A DNA stretch of 64,000 nucleotides from Micromonospora sp. LH3U1 (GCF_028475105.1 NZ_CP116936.1:5455501-5519500); one strand, 5' to 3'. Shown: positions 1 through 8,085, counted from the stretch's first letter. Notes: generated by a model not told the origin, from the letters alone. Made by a program: numbers and translations.

Positions 1-675
1 GACCGCCCGCGCCAGCACCTGCGCGCCGCCGCCCGACGCCGCCACGGCCACCGGCGTCGCGCTCGCCGAGGTCGTGCTTGCCGGGGTCGTGCGGGCTGGA
101 GTCGTGCTTGCTGGAGTCGTGCTTGCCGGGGTCGTGCTTGCTGGAGTCGCGCGGGCTGGGGTTGTGCGGACGCCGGGGAGTACGCGGCCACGGATCACCA
201 GGTCGGCGGCGAAGTCGGCCAACTCGGCGAAGTGGCGCAGGGTCGCCCCGGGCGCCGCCGGGAGTTCGTCCAGGGCGCGCAGCAGCGACAGCGCGTCGTC
301 CGGGGCGTACACCAGCACGGGGACCCGCCACCCGGCCAGGGTGAGCCGGCCGCGGGCCGCAGGTGCGACGGCGGTCCGGATCAGCTCCGGCGAGTCCGTC
401 GGCGCGCCGGACCGGGTGGGCAGGGTGAGCAGCGCGGTGGCGGGGCGGGCCGGCTCGGCGGCGTCGGCGAGGACGGCGGCCAGGTCGGCGTGCCCGGCGG
501 CGAAGGGGTGCGGACGGTCCCGGGGCGCCCGGCCGGAACGGGCCCGCGCGGCGCTGTCCTCAGCCCAGAGGGCGGCGCTGTCCTCAGCCCAGAGGGCGGC
601 GCTGTCCTCAGCCCAGAGGGCAAGGCCGCCGGCCGAGCCGTCGCAGGGCAACCACAGCCCGTGGATGACCAGCAC
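1..675 (-). CDS. SNF2-type DEAD/DEAH helicase, N-terminal part (runs off window)
   Basis: The reverse strand is open without a stop from a GTG at 675 to the window edge (225 codons), with a purine-rich GAGGGGGAG upstream. The protein begins MLVIHGLWLP and continues with ALWAED motifs. This matches the accessory N-terminus of actinobacterial SNF2/RapA-like helicases; the ATPase motors would lie beyond the left edge. Two in-frame tandem repeats mark it: three copies of an eight-residue ALWAEDSA unit (about residues 18-42) and six TTPAS/TTPAR pentapeptides (about residues 172-202). Such helicases are nucleic-acid-dependent translocases. Family assignment rests only on the N-terminus, so the exact function is inference. 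The longer frames on the other strand here are shadows. Confidence 0.72.
   Translation of the reverse strand, partial: MLVIHGLWLPCDGSAGGLALWAEDSAALWAEDSAALWAEDSAARARSGRAPRDRPHPFAAGHADLAAVLADAAEPARPATALLTLPTRSGAPTDSPELIRTAVAPAARGRLTLAGWRVPVLVYAPDDALSLLRALDELPAAPGATLRHFAELADFAADLVIRGRVLPGVRTTPARATPASTTPASTTPASTTPARTTPASTTSASATPVAVAASGGGAQVLARAV
71..160. repeat. Six 15-bp tandem units inside the helicase gene
   Basis: Six units with consensus gtcgtgcttgcyggr, in frame with the leftward helicase gene, encode a Thr/Pro/Ala/Ser pentapeptide linker. Unit length is a multiple of three, so copy-number changes keep the frame. Confidence 0.85.
551..621. repeat. Three 24-bp tandem units inside the helicase gene
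   Basis: Units at 551-574, 575-598 and 599-621 are virtually identical and in frame, each encoding an eight-residue ALWAEDSA block. The near-identity implies recent duplication. Confidence 0.85.
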
Positions 676-795
676 CTGCTCCCCCTCGTCGCCGCCCGCG
701 CCCAGGATAGGCGGCCCCGCCGACCAACCAACCCATCACACCCACACCCACATCCCACAACCCGGCCCCCCGCGCGCCCCCCGCGCGTCCCCCTG

Positions 796-869
796 CGCGA
801 TCTTGCAGTTCGAGTCGGAGATGCGTGATTATTTGCCCCTTATGTCGGGGCAGAAAGTGCAAGATCGCG
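796..869. repeat. Long GATC-bearing stem-loop
   Basis: Perfect 12-bp arms (CGCGATCTTGCA at 796-807, complement at 858-869) enclose a second small hairpin (GCCCC 835-839 / GGGGC 847-851). It lies between the 3' end of the DinB gene and the 5' end of the helicase gene, the only notable content of 676-879. It could terminate dinB transcription, be a structured RNA, or be a dispersed palindrome. Confidence 0.7.
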
Positions 870-879
870 GGGTGACGGC

Positions 880-1398
880 TTACAGCGCGCCGGTCGAGCC
901 GTCGGTCAGCTCACGGAGGATGTCGGCGTGACCGGCGTGGCGGGCCGTCTCCTCGATCAGGTGCACGAGGATCCAGCGCAGCGACACCTCGCCGAGCTGC
1001 GGGTGCGGCACCACATGGTCGAGGTCGAAGCTCGCGGCGACCGCCCGGGACCGGACGCAGGCCCGCTCGTACGCCTCGGTGAGCCGGGCAACGCTGTCCT
1101 CGTCGCCGAGCGTGAAGTGCGCCGCCGCGTCCTCGTCCGAGGTCAGGTAGACATCGCCGGGCTCGGGAGCCAGCAGGGTCGGGAACCAGTTCCGCTCGAC
1201 CATGGTCAGGTGCTTGACCAGCCCGGCGAGCGTGGTCGCCGAGGGCACCAGCCGGCGGCCGGCGTCGGCGTCGGAGAGACCGCGCAGCTTGCGCAGCAGC
1301 ACGGCCCGGTGGAAGTCGAGGAACGAGTCCAGTACGGCGCGCTCGTCACCGGTGCGGGCGAGCACCGGACCGAGCGTCGGATCAATCGTCTGCTCCAT
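880..1398 (-). CDS. DinB-family (DUF664) four-helix protein
   Basis: 172 aa, the usual size for DinB/DUF664 proteins. These form a four-helix bundle that binds a divalent metal through histidines and include thiol-dependent (mycothiol, bacillithiol) transferases. Candidate ligands are the His in LVKHLTMVERNW (about residue 63) and the HLIEETARHAGHAD block near residues 146-159. The ATG follows TAGGGT by six nucleotides and there is no Shine-Dalgarno, so the mRNA is probably leaderless. A mycothiol-linked role would suit an actinobacterium, but the substrate cannot be told from sequence. Confidence 0.85.
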   Translation of the reverse strand: MEQTIDPTLGPVLARTGDERAVLDSFLDFHRAVLLRKLRGLSDADAGRRLVPSATTLAGLVKHLTMVERNWFPTLLAPEPGDVYLTSDEDAAAHFTLGDEDSVARLTEAYERACVRSRAVAASFDLDHVVPHPQLGEVSLRWILVHLIEETARHAGHADILRELTDGSTGAL

Positions 1399-1481
1399 CT
1401 GCCGACCCTAGTCACGGACCGGGTCACCCCGCTGCCCCGCTATCCCCTGCGGGCGGGCGGCACGACGGGCAGGATGGGCGC

Positions 1482-1688
1482 ATGGCTTCATCCGTGCAGA
1501 TCCTTCTCGTCGGCGGCACGGCGGACGGGCAGACCATCACCGTCGAACTGGACAGCAACGGCCGTCCGCCGCTGACGCACCATCACCTCGGCTCGGGTGG
1601 GCTGGCCGACGCGCAGATCTACGAGCTAGAGACCGCCCGCGAAGAGGCCCGCGAGTGGCGCTACCGGTGGACCGGCCCGGCGGTGTGA
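1482..1688 (+). CDS. Small conserved hypothetical protein
   Basis: 68 aa, soluble, with no signal or membrane segment. It has a short beta-rich start (VQILLVGGTADGQTITVEL), a His-rich turn (HHH) and an acidic/Arg-rich end with three Trp/Tyr. I do not recognise a family. The ATG lies exactly six nucleotides after CAGGAT, so transcription is probably leaderless. It converges on the pyruvyl transferase gene, whose stop is 9 bp away. Third-position GC is high, which supports real coding. Confidence 0.6.
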   Translation: MASSVQILLVGGTADGQTITVELDSNGRPPLTHHHLGSGGLADAQIYELETAREEAREWRYRWTGPAV

Positions 1689-1697
1689 CCGCCTGAC

Positions 1698-2840
1698 TCA
1701 GACCCGGATGAGGGTCTGACTGCGCAGGCTCTCCAACACGCCGCGGGTGACCTCCGAGGTGCCCCGCGCCTGCTCGCACACCTCTGCCACCCGTCGGGCG
1801 GTGGCCTCGGCACGTTGCTCCCGCTCGTCCCAGAGCCGGTCGACCTCGGCCAGCAGCGGCCCCTCGACCTCCCGCTCCACGCCGCGTAGCGCCGGCACGC
1901 CGAGCCGCTGGGCCAGGTCGAAGACCTTGCCGGCGTACGGCAGGGGCAGGAACGGTGTGCCGACCATCGCCGCGAAGATCAGGAAGTGCAGGCGCATGCC
2001 GACGGCCAGGTCGAAGTGGCGCATCAGCCCGAGCACCTGCTGCGGTGAGTAGGTGCCGTGCAGGATCCGGCCCCGCTCCGCGGCGACCATGTGTGACAGC
2101 ACGCCGTGGGCGTGCCGGATGTCGTCCCGCTCCATCGGTACGAACAGCACGTACGCGTCGATCCGATGCACCAGGAAGTCACCGATCTGGGCCAGCAGCC
2201 GGTGGTAGCCGTCCACGTCGAGCCGTTCGGCGGCCCGCCCCGGCTCCCGCACGCTTATCCCGACCAGCCGCTTACCGACCGGCACACCCTCCTCGGCCAG
2301 CAGGTGAGCCGGGAAGTCCTCCGGCTGCAAGAGAAACGCCGGGTCCGCGGTGACCGTGATCGGGTTGAGCAGGCCGGCCTCCTCCAGCACCATCCGAGAC
2401 TCCTGGTCACGGACGGTCACCTGAGTCGCGCCGGAGAGCGTCTCCCGGACCATGCCGGTGTCCACCGCGTCGCTGAGCGGCCCGACCCCCACCGCGTACG
2501 TGATCAGGGGCAGGCCACGCTCCTGAGCGACCCGGACCACCCGCAGGTAGCGGCGGGCCTCCCGGTCGTACAGGATGCCGCCGCCGCCCAGGATGAGCAG
2601 GTCGAGCTGGGCGAGGACCAGGGCCGAGTCGGTACGGCTGACGCCCTCCCAGGGCACCGCCTCGACGTCCGGGTGAGCGGCCCGGGTGTGCTCCGGGTTG
2701 CGGGAGAAGACGATGATCCGAGCATTCGGTTCCTGCGTACGCAGATCGGTGAGCAGGCCGGTGAGGATCGCCTCGTCGCCGAGGTTTCGCCCACCGTACG
2801 AGCCGAGCACACCAATGGTCAGTCCGTTGCCGTGCGTCAT
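1698..2840 (-). CDS. Polysaccharide pyruvyl transferase family protein
   Basis: 380 aa. The N-terminal glycine-rich motif GSYGGRNLGDEAIL (residues 13-26) and the general layout are those of the polysaccharide pyruvyl transferase (CsaB/WcaK) superfamily. Members transfer pyruvate from phosphoenolpyruvate to sugar hydroxyls of cell-surface polymers, forming ketals. No signal peptide is present, so action is cytoplasmic before export. A strong GGGGAGGAG Shine-Dalgarno sits six nucleotides before the ATG. No glycosyltransferase or export genes flank it, so the acceptor polymer is unknown. Family assignment is firm; specificity is inference. Confidence 0.85.
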   Translation of the reverse strand: MTHGNGLTIGVLGSYGGRNLGDEAILTGLLTDLRTQEPNARIIVFSRNPEHTRAAHPDVEAVPWEGVSRTDSALVLAQLDLLILGGGGILYDREARRYLRVVRVAQERGLPLITYAVGVGPLSDAVDTGMVRETLSGATQVTVRDQESRMVLEEAGLLNPITVTADPAFLLQPEDFPAHLLAEEGVPVGKRLVGISVREPGRAAERLDVDGYHRLLAQIGDFLVHRIDAYVLFVPMERDDIRHAHGVLSHMVAAERGRILHGTYSPQQVLGLMRHFDLAVGMRLHFLIFAAMVGTPFLPLPYAGKVFDLAQRLGVPALRGVEREVEGPLLAEVDRLWDEREQRAEATARRVAEVCEQARGTSEVTRGVLESLRSQTLIRV

Positions 2841-2933
2841 CCGTCGCTCCTCCCCAGGTGCGGTCCGCGCCGGTTTCCCGCTGGGCAGGTGAACAGTCCT
2901 ACCGGGGGGACTGTCCTGGATCGGGTTGCCGGC

Positions 2934-3431
2934 TCAGGCCGCCGGGTCGATTCGCTTCGCCATCTGCTGTGCGGTGACCTCGAAGCCCAGGCTCCGGTAG
3001 AGCCCGATCGCCACGGTGTTCGTACCGAAGACGTTCAGACCCAGCTCGGGCACCTTGAGCTGGGCAAGTTCGGCCTCGATGAGCTGGATCATCCGACGTG
3101 CGTGCCCGCGTCCCCGGTGCGCCGAGTGCACCTCGATGTTGTGGATCCAGGCGCGCTGGGAGCCGGCAGTGTCCGTCGCGCCGGCCGTCCCGGGCACGGT
3201 CACCCAGATCCAGCCGACCTCGGTGTCGTCGACCCGGCCCACCCGCAGCAGCACCCCCTCGGTCGCCACGCCCGCCGGCAGCAGCTCCCGTAGCTGGCTT
3301 GCCGACCGCTCCCGGGCCGCCTCCAGGGTCAACCCCCGGGCCGCCGCCAGGTCCTCGGCGTACCCCTGCTCCAGCGACCCCAGCAGCCGGGCCAGCTCCT
3401 GTGCCGTCATCGGCGTCAGCGTCAACTCCAC
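2934..3431 (-). CDS. GNAT-family N-acetyltransferase
   Basis: 165 aa from the GTG at 3431, which is preceded by GAAGGGGAAG; a longer reading from further upstream is mostly low-complexity and unlikely. The acetyl-CoA pyrophosphate-binding signature R-G-R-G-H-A is at residues 106-111, followed by the typical helix and a C-terminal NTVAIGLYRSLGF motif. GNAT enzymes move an acetyl group from acetyl-CoA to an amine; the substrate is not predictable. It stands alone, divergent from the downstream kinase-like gene. Confidence 0.88.
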   Translation of the reverse strand: MELTLTPMTAQELARLLGSLEQGYAEDLAAARGLTLEAARERSASQLRELLPAGVATEGVLLRVGRVDDTEVGWIWVTVPGTAGATDTAGSQRAWIHNIEVHSAHRGRGHARRMIQLIEAELAQLKVPELGLNVFGTNTVAIGLYRSLGFEVTAQQMAKRIDPAA

Positions 3432-3588
3432 CGCGTCTTCCCCTTCGTCGTTGCCAGCGGGTAGTGCAGCACGACCGACCCGGACACGGCAACGGAATCC
3501 TCGCGCCCCATCATCGCCGGGCCGGGCGGGGACGGAGGGGCGGGGAAATTGGTTGTCCGGCGGGGCGGGGTAGGGGCACCGTGGCGGG

Positions 3589-4524
3589 ATGGTGGAGCGG
3601 GCTGCGGGCCGTATCGGATGGGCGGACCTGCCGGAGCGGGTCCGGGCGTCGGTGCAGGACATCATCGGCGATCGGGTCGTCGAGGCGGTGTCCCAGCCGG
3701 GCGGCTACTCGCCCGGCACGGCGGACCGGGTCCGCACCGCGACCGGCTTGCGGGCGTTCGTCAAGGCGATCAGCCCGGCGCAGAACCCGGACAGCCCCAC
3801 CATGCACCGCGCGGAGGCCCGCACCGCCGCCGCGCTGCCGGTCTCGGCACCGACGCCCCGACTGCTGGGCTGTCACGACGACGGCGAGTGGGTGGCGCTG
3901 GTCTTCTCCGACGTGGACGGTCGGCACCCGGCCACCCCGTGGGCGGCCGACGAACTGACCCGCGTGCTGAATGCCCTGGAGGTGATGGCCACCGCGCTCA
4001 CCCCGAGCCCGGTGACGCACGTGCCGACCGCCGCCGAGCGACTGGCCTGGGACTTCGCCGGCTGGCACCGGATCGCCGCCGACCCACCGGACGTGCTGGA
4101 CCACTGGGCCCGGGAGCACCTGGACCAGCTGGGTGCCGCCGCCGACCAGGGCATCGCGGCGTTGACCGGTGACACGCTCTGCCACGCGGACGTACGGGCC
4201 GACAACCTGCTGCTCGACGCGACCGGCACGGTCACCGTCGTCGACTGGCCGTGGGCCTGCCGGGGGCCGGCCTGGCTGGACACCGCGCTGTTGCTGGTCA
4301 ACGTCCGGCTGCACGGCGGGCACGACACCGAGGCGCTGCTGCGTCGGCTACCCCTCACCGCCGAGGTCGACCCGATCGCGCTCACCGGGGTGTACGCCGG
4401 GCTGGCCGGGTTCTTCGCCGACAGCGCTCGCCGCCCGCCGCCGCCCGGCATCCCCACCGTCCGCGCGTTCCAGCAGGCCCAAGCCGACGCCCTGCTCCCC
4501 TGGCTGGCCGCCCGCCTCCGTTGA
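3589..4524 (+). CDS. Aminoglycoside-phosphotransferase-like (APH) kinase
   Basis: 311 aa with an APH/choline-kinase fold. The catalytic loop HADVRADNLLLD (near residues 199-210) carries the base Asp and the metal-binding Asn, and VVDWPWACRGPAWLD (near residue 217) has the DFG-equivalent Asp and a conserved Trp. The N-lobe has a Lys in AFVKAIS as candidate ATP ligand. Actinobacteria carry many such genes, mostly of unknown substrate (antibiotics, sugars, choline), so a resistance role should not be assumed. It converges on the HAD phosphatase gene 13 bp away. Confidence 0.82.
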   Translation: MVERAAGRIGWADLPERVRASVQDIIGDRVVEAVSQPGGYSPGTADRVRTATGLRAFVKAISPAQNPDSPTMHRAEARTAAALPVSAPTPRLLGCHDDGEWVALVFSDVDGRHPATPWAADELTRVLNALEVMATALTPSPVTHVPTAAERLAWDFAGWHRIAADPPDVLDHWAREHLDQLGAAADQGIAALTGDTLCHADVRADNLLLDATGTVTVVDWPWACRGPAWLDTALLLVNVRLHGGHDTEALLRRLPLTAEVDPIALTGVYAGLAGFFADSARRPPPPGIPTVRAFQQAQADALLPWLAARLR

Positions 4525-4537
4525 CGCGCCGGGTTGG

Positions 4538-5167
4538 TCAGCGTGCCGTCGGCGCCGACTCCAACTGGCGGGCCAACTGCGCCAGGTCGTCGAGGCGCAG
4601 GTCGCCATCGAACCCCTTCAGCGCCGCGGTCATCGCGCCGGCCGCGCGCCCGGCCCGCAGGCCGACCTCGGCGTCCTCGACGACCAGGCACCGCGCCACG
4701 GGTACGTCCAGCAGTGCGGCGGCCCGCAGGTAACCCTCCGGGTCCGGCTTGCCGACGCTCACGTCCTCCACCGTGACCAGCACCGGCGCAACGATGCCGG
4801 CGGCACCGAGCCGGGCCTCGGCCAGCCGGGCGTCGGCACTGGTCACCACCGCCCAGGGCAGCCCCAACCGGGCCAGCGTGGCCAGCAGTTCGTGCGCCCC
4901 GAGGGTGGCCGACACATCGGACAGGTCGTCGTACTGCAACGCGAGCTGCCGTGCCGCCGCAGCGGCGACCGTGGTGTCGTCGAGCGCGGGCAGCAGCCGG
5001 CGAATGGTCTGGTCGGCGGGTCTGCCATGCGCGATCGCCAACGCCGCAGCAGGATCGACGGCGTACTCGGCGGCCCACCGCGCCCAGGCCCGCTCGACCG
5101 CGGCGTCGGAGTCGACCAGGGTGCCATCCATGTCGAACAGCACCGCGCCAATGCCTGCCAGTTCCAC
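4538..5167 (-). CDS. HAD-family phosphatase (beta-phosphoglucomutase/GPP-like)
   Basis: About 209 aa. Motif I DMDGTLVDSD near the N-terminus supplies the nucleophile and general acid/base Asp. Motif II is VVTSAD, motif III the Lys in VGKPDPEGYL, and motif IV VVEDAEVGL. The helical cap between motifs I and II makes it subclass IA, like sugar-phosphate or glycerol-3-phosphate phosphatases. The GTG at 5167 is preferred to the one at 5173 because GGGGAG lies seven nucleotides before it. The substrate is unknown. Confidence 0.86.
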   Translation of the reverse strand: MELAGIGAVLFDMDGTLVDSDAAVERAWARWAAEYAVDPAAALAIAHGRPADQTIRRLLPALDDTTVAAAAARQLALQYDDLSDVSATLGAHELLATLARLGLPWAVVTSADARLAEARLGAAGIVAPVLVTVEDVSVGKPDPEGYLRAAALLDVPVARCLVVEDAEVGLRAGRAAGAMTAALKGFDGDLRLDDLAQLARQLESAPTAR

Positions 5168-5348
5168 GATCACGCTCCCCGCCGCTCGTCAGACGACAAT
5201 GAGAACAAATCCACCGCGTCGACCGCTCCCCCACCCCCAAGATCTGAGCAACTTCGGGGATCCTGCTGTCTCGCCCGCCGCTGAGGCAGCAACATCCCTG
5301 ACGTTGCCCGGATCTTGACTCCCGCGCGGGTCCACGGGCGATCGCGGA

Positions 5349-5383
5349 TATCGGACCTGGGGGTGGGAACGAGGGGTCCGATA
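5349..5383. promoter_or_regulatory. Inverted repeat upstream of the SDR gene (candidate operator)
   Basis: TATCGGACC at 5349-5357 is mirrored perfectly by GGTCCGATA at 5375-5383 with a 17-nt spacer. It lies just upstream of a possible promoter (CAGACA 5389-5394, 18-nt spacer, CATGAT 5413-5418) for the SDR gene, so regulator binding is plausible. The cognate regulator is not identified. Confidence 0.45.
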
Positions 5384-5425
5384 GCCGCCAGACAGGGAGG
5401 TCGGCGCGGCCACATGATCGTTTGC

Positions 5426-6166
5426 ATGACGACACTCAACGACAAGGTCGCCCTCGTGACCGGTGGGTCCCGGGGCATCGGGGCCGGCATCGCACTGCGC
5501 CTGGCACAGGACGGGGCCGACGTGGCGCTGACCTACCGGCAGGACGCCGAGCGGGCCGCGACCGTGGTGAAGCAGATCGAGGCGCTGGGCCGCAGAGCGC
5601 TGGCAATCCAGGCGGACGGCGCCGACCCGACCGCCGTGCGGAGCGCGGTCGACCAGGCGGCCGCCACACTCGGTCGGCTGGACATCCTGGTGAACAATGC
5701 AGCGGTCTTCCTGGTCGGCGCCATCGACGAGCTCGGCTCGGCAGAGATGGAGCAGACGATCGCCGTGAACATCCGGGCACCGTACGTCGCCGTCCAGGCG
5801 GCACTGCGGCACCTGGGCGAAGGCGGACGGATCATCAGCATTGGCAGCAACGTCGGTGAACGGGCGGTCTTTCCCGGGCTGGCGCTCTACTCCATGAGCA
5901 AAACCGCACTGGTCGGGCTGACCCGGGGCCTGGCCCGCGAGCTGGGCCCACGGGACATCACCGTCAACCTGGTCAACCCCGGGCCCACCGACACTGACGC
6001 CAACCCGGCGGACGGGCCGAACGCGGCGGCCATCAGCGGATTCACCGCCGTCGGCCGGTACGCTCGCCCCGCCGACATCGCGGCCACCGTCGCGCATCTG
6101 GCCAGCCCCGAGGCCGGCTACGTGACCGGCGCGGTGGTCAATGTGGACGGCGGTTTCACCAGCTGA
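5426..6166 (+). CDS. SDR-family oxidoreductase
   Basis: About 246 aa, a classical short-chain dehydrogenase/reductase. It has the Rossmann glycine motif TGGSRGIGAG at the N-terminus, NNAAV after beta-4, a catalytic Ser in SIGSNVG, and YSMSK containing the Tyr-x-x-x-Lys pair. It resembles FabG-like 3-oxoacyl reductases but sits alone, so the substrate is open. The ATG at 5426 follows CATGAT by seven nucleotides (probable leaderless start). An in-frame ATG at 5414 has a GGGAGG 12 nt upstream and is the alternative. A GC-rich hairpin follows the stop. Confidence 0.87.
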   Translation: MTTLNDKVALVTGGSRGIGAGIALRLAQDGADVALTYRQDAERAATVVKQIEALGRRALAIQADGADPTAVRSAVDQAAATLGRLDILVNNAAVFLVGAIDELGSAEMEQTIAVNIRAPYVAVQAALRHLGEGGRIISIGSNVGERAVFPGLALYSMSKTALVGLTRGLARELGPRDITVNLVNPGPTDTDANPADGPNAAAISGFTAVGRYARPADIAATVAHLASPEAGYVTGAVVNVDGGFTS

Positions 6167-6171
6167 GCAGA

Positions 6172-6207
6172 CCGGGCGGCGCCGCCGAACCATCCGGCGC
6201 CGCCCGG
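6172..6207 (+). terminator. GC-rich hairpin after the SDR gene
   Basis: A 13-bp perfect stem (CCGGGCGGCGCCG 6172-6184 with its complement at 6195-6207) and 10-nt loop, starting about 6 nt after the SDR stop. There is no T-tract. It also lies just past the end of the leftward pseudogene. Confidence 0.65.
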
Positions 6208-6209
6208 CC

Positions 6210-6578
6210 TCAACCGCCTGCCGGCTGCCCGTGGCCGCCCCCGCTCGTCGGCGTCAGGCAGCGCGATCCAACACCGGGCGTACAGGCGACGTGGCCGTCG
6301 GGGCGTAGCAGGACGCACGGAACACCCAGTACCCAAGTGGGATCGCCGAGGTAATCGACCCGGTCCGGACCAGCCGCCGACGGTCAGGCGTTCGGTGCGG
6401 TCCAGCAGCAGGCCACGTCCGCGATGCAGCAGACCGTAGAAGTGGCCCTGTTTCACGTCGATGTCGCGCAGGCGGCGGCCGAGCAGGTCGGGGCCTGCGC
6501 CGAAGTCGTAGCGGATGCCGATCGCGGTGGCCCTGTTCTCGAACCCTCGAGTGGCCGCCAGCCAGCGCTTGCCGGGGC
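6210..6578 (-). pseudogene. Decayed C-terminal fragment of an FAD aromatic monooxygenase
   Basis: Reading leftward, one frame gives RWLAATRGFENRATAIGIRY, then a GRRLRDID and GRGLLLDRTERL stretch. A second frame, entered near 6350, continues DRVDYLGDPTW, VLLRPDGHVAC and ends in TGA at 6210-6212. Joined, they match the linker and thioredoxin-like C-terminal domain of PheA/TfdB-type flavin monooxygenases (GxRLPD, LLRPDGxVA). A frameshift and loss of the whole N-terminal FAD domain make it a relic. The 5' remainder is cut off by the start of the membrane-protein gene at 6596. Confidence 0.68.
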
Positions 6579-6595
6579 CGTCTACGGTGCCGGGC

Positions 6596-7348
6596 ATGTC
6601 CCTTCGCGCGGCACGCCTACTGAGCTGGCCCTTCGTCGTGGCCGCGCTCGTCCTGCGGGTCTGCCTCGAGCTGTGGTTCAAGCCGGTGACCTGGCGGATC
6701 GATCCGAGCGGCGTCGCCTTCCTGGCCTGGGCGGCCGCCCTGGCCGCCTGTTTCCTGGTGCCCTGGGTCGGTCATGCCCTGCTCACCAGAGGGGTCCGCC
6801 AGCGGCCGGCGACCTGGGAGGTGGCGGTCGGGTCGAAGAGCTTCGTCGCGTCGGCCAGCCCGCGCTGGACCGGCCCCTGGTCGATCCTCCTCGGCTGGCT
6901 GGCCGGCGGCGCCGTGCTGACCGAACGGGTCCCGGGCGAGGAGCGCGTGCGGCTCGCCGAGATACCCGGCACCGTCGCGATGAGCATCGCCATCCCGGCC
7001 GTCGTCCTGGCGGGCACCGCGGCGGTGCTGCTGCTGAACCGGCCGCGACTGACCCTTGCCCCCAACGGCATCACCAAGCAGGGACTGACCCGACGCACCT
7101 TTCTCCGCTGGGACCGACTGCTCCCCGGCGGCCCACCGCCACCCCGGGGCACCGCGAACGTCACCCTCCAGCGGCACCCGGCGACGCCGGGCGGGCCACC
7201 CGTCCCGTCTCTCCTGCCGACGGTCTCACTACACGTGGATCCGGCCTTCCTCGCAGACACGATCCGCCACTACGTCGAGCACCCCGAGCACCGGTCGGCC
7301 ATCGGCACGCGACACGAGCTGGACCGACTCCGCGAGGCCCTGACCTGA
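6596..7348 (+). CDS. Integral membrane protein of unknown function
   Basis: About 250 aa. Two hydrophobic helices lie near the N-terminus (VVAALVLRVCLELWF and FLAWAAALAACFLVPWV) and a third near residues 139-160 (IPAVVLAGTAAVLLL). The C-terminal part reads like a PH-like/YcxB-type domain (RLTLAPNGITKQG, FLRWDRL). No enzyme motif is seen. The ATG lies seven nucleotides after TACGGT and has no Shine-Dalgarno. The gene start truncates a monooxygenase relic on the other strand. Confidence 0.68.
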   Translation: MSLRAARLLSWPFVVAALVLRVCLELWFKPVTWRIDPSGVAFLAWAAALAACFLVPWVGHALLTRGVRQRPATWEVAVGSKSFVASASPRWTGPWSILLGWLAGGAVLTERVPGEERVRLAEIPGTVAMSIAIPAVVLAGTAAVLLLNRPRLTLAPNGITKQGLTRRTFLRWDRLLPGGPPPPRGTANVTLQRHPATPGGPPVPSLLPTVSLHVDPAFLADTIRHYVEHPEHRSAIGTRHELDRLREALT

Positions 7349-7386
7349 GCGCGGCCGATCGCGGCGCTGGTGCTGAAGATGAAGGG

Positions 7387-7458
7387 TGGGCGCGGCAGGT
7401 TTCGAACCTGCGACCCCCCGCTTGTAAGGCGGGTGCTCTCCCACTGAGCTACGCGCCC
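7387..7458 (-). tRNA. tRNA-Val (anticodon UAC)
   Basis: 72 nt on the reverse strand. The acceptor stem GGGCGCG/CGCGCCC (7452-7458 with 7388-7394) has an unpaired discriminator A at 7387. The D arm starts TAGCTCAGTGGGAGAGC. The anticodon stem is CCCGC/GCGGG with loop CTTACAA giving anticodon TAC, and the T arm is GCAGG-TTCGAAA-CCTGC. No CCA is encoded. The cloverleaf is complete. Confidence 0.97.
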
Positions 7459-7535
7459 GGATCGCCCGTGTGGCGGGCCGGTGGCTGGCAAGCTTACCTT
7501 GCTCGCCGCCGGCCCGGTCGCACGGCGTACTCCGG

Positions 7536-8000
7536 TCAGACGGTCGCTTCGGCGATGGCCTTGCGCCAGCCCTGCTGGTCGCGGGCCTCGCCCGGGCCGT
7601 TCATCTCGGCGAAGCGGACCACACCGGTCTTGTCGATGACGAAGGTGCCCCGGTTGGCGAAGCCGGCGACGTCGTTGAAGACCCCGTACGCCTGGGCGAC
7701 GGCACCGTGCGGCCAGAAGTCGGCCAGCATGGGGAACTGGTAGCCCTCACGGTCGGCCCAGATCTTGTGGCTGTAGGCCGAGTCGACGCTGACCGTCAGC
7801 ACCTGGACGTCGTCGTTCACGTACTCGTCGAGGTTGTCCCGCACCTCGCTCAGCTCGCCCTGGCAGGTGCCGGTGAAGGCGAGCGGGTAGAAGACCAGCA
7901 GCACGGTGCGCTTGCCCCGGAAGTCCGAGAGCCGGACCTCCTGGTTGTTCTGGTCCTTCAGCACGAAGTCCGGCGCCTCGGCACCAACCTCGATCGGCAT
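7536..8000 (-). CDS. ahpE: Thioredoxin-fold peroxiredoxin, AhpE type
   Basis: 154 aa, full length for the one-Cys peroxiredoxin AhpE. The active site PLAFTGTC places the peroxidatic Cys at residue 46, with the invariant Thr and the downstream Arg. There is no obvious resolving Cys in the usual C-terminal position, as in AhpE. It reduces hydroperoxides and peroxynitrite in the cytosol and is recycled by low-molecular-weight thiols or mycoredoxin in mycobacteria. GAGGAGAG lies before the ATG. The order ahpE, DUF3052, then aceE nearby matches Mycobacterium tuberculosis Rv2238c-Rv2241. Confidence 0.93.
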   Translation of the reverse strand: MPIEVGAEAPDFVLKDQNNQEVRLSDFRGKRTVLLVFYPLAFTGTCQGELSEVRDNLDEYVNDDVQVLTVSVDSAYSHKIWADREGYQFPMLADFWPHGAVAQAYGVFNDVAGFANRGTFVIDKTGVVRFAEMNGPGEARDQQGWRKAIAEATV

Positions 8001-8085
8001 GCGAACTCTCCTCGGTCGAGTCGGGGAAACGGCACGAGCCTGCCACCCGGCGGTACGTACCGCCGGGCGCGCGAAGCGGCGCGGG

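Noticed and set aside
71..160. CRISPR-like repeats
   Set aside because: Units are directly adjacent without spacers and stay in frame inside a gene; the same holds for 10645-10812.
74..931. 285-aa rightward reading frame at the left end
   Set aside because: It is antisense to the helicase N-terminus and built of the same repeats; the leftward frame gives family-like protein, this one does not.
2934..3665. 243-aa version of the GNAT protein
   Set aside because: The first 78 residues are low-complexity and run into the opposite gene's region; the GTG at 3431 fits the domain start.
3873..5435. 520-aa leftward reading frame
   Set aside because: It overlaps the APH-like gene antisense and the HAD gene out of frame.
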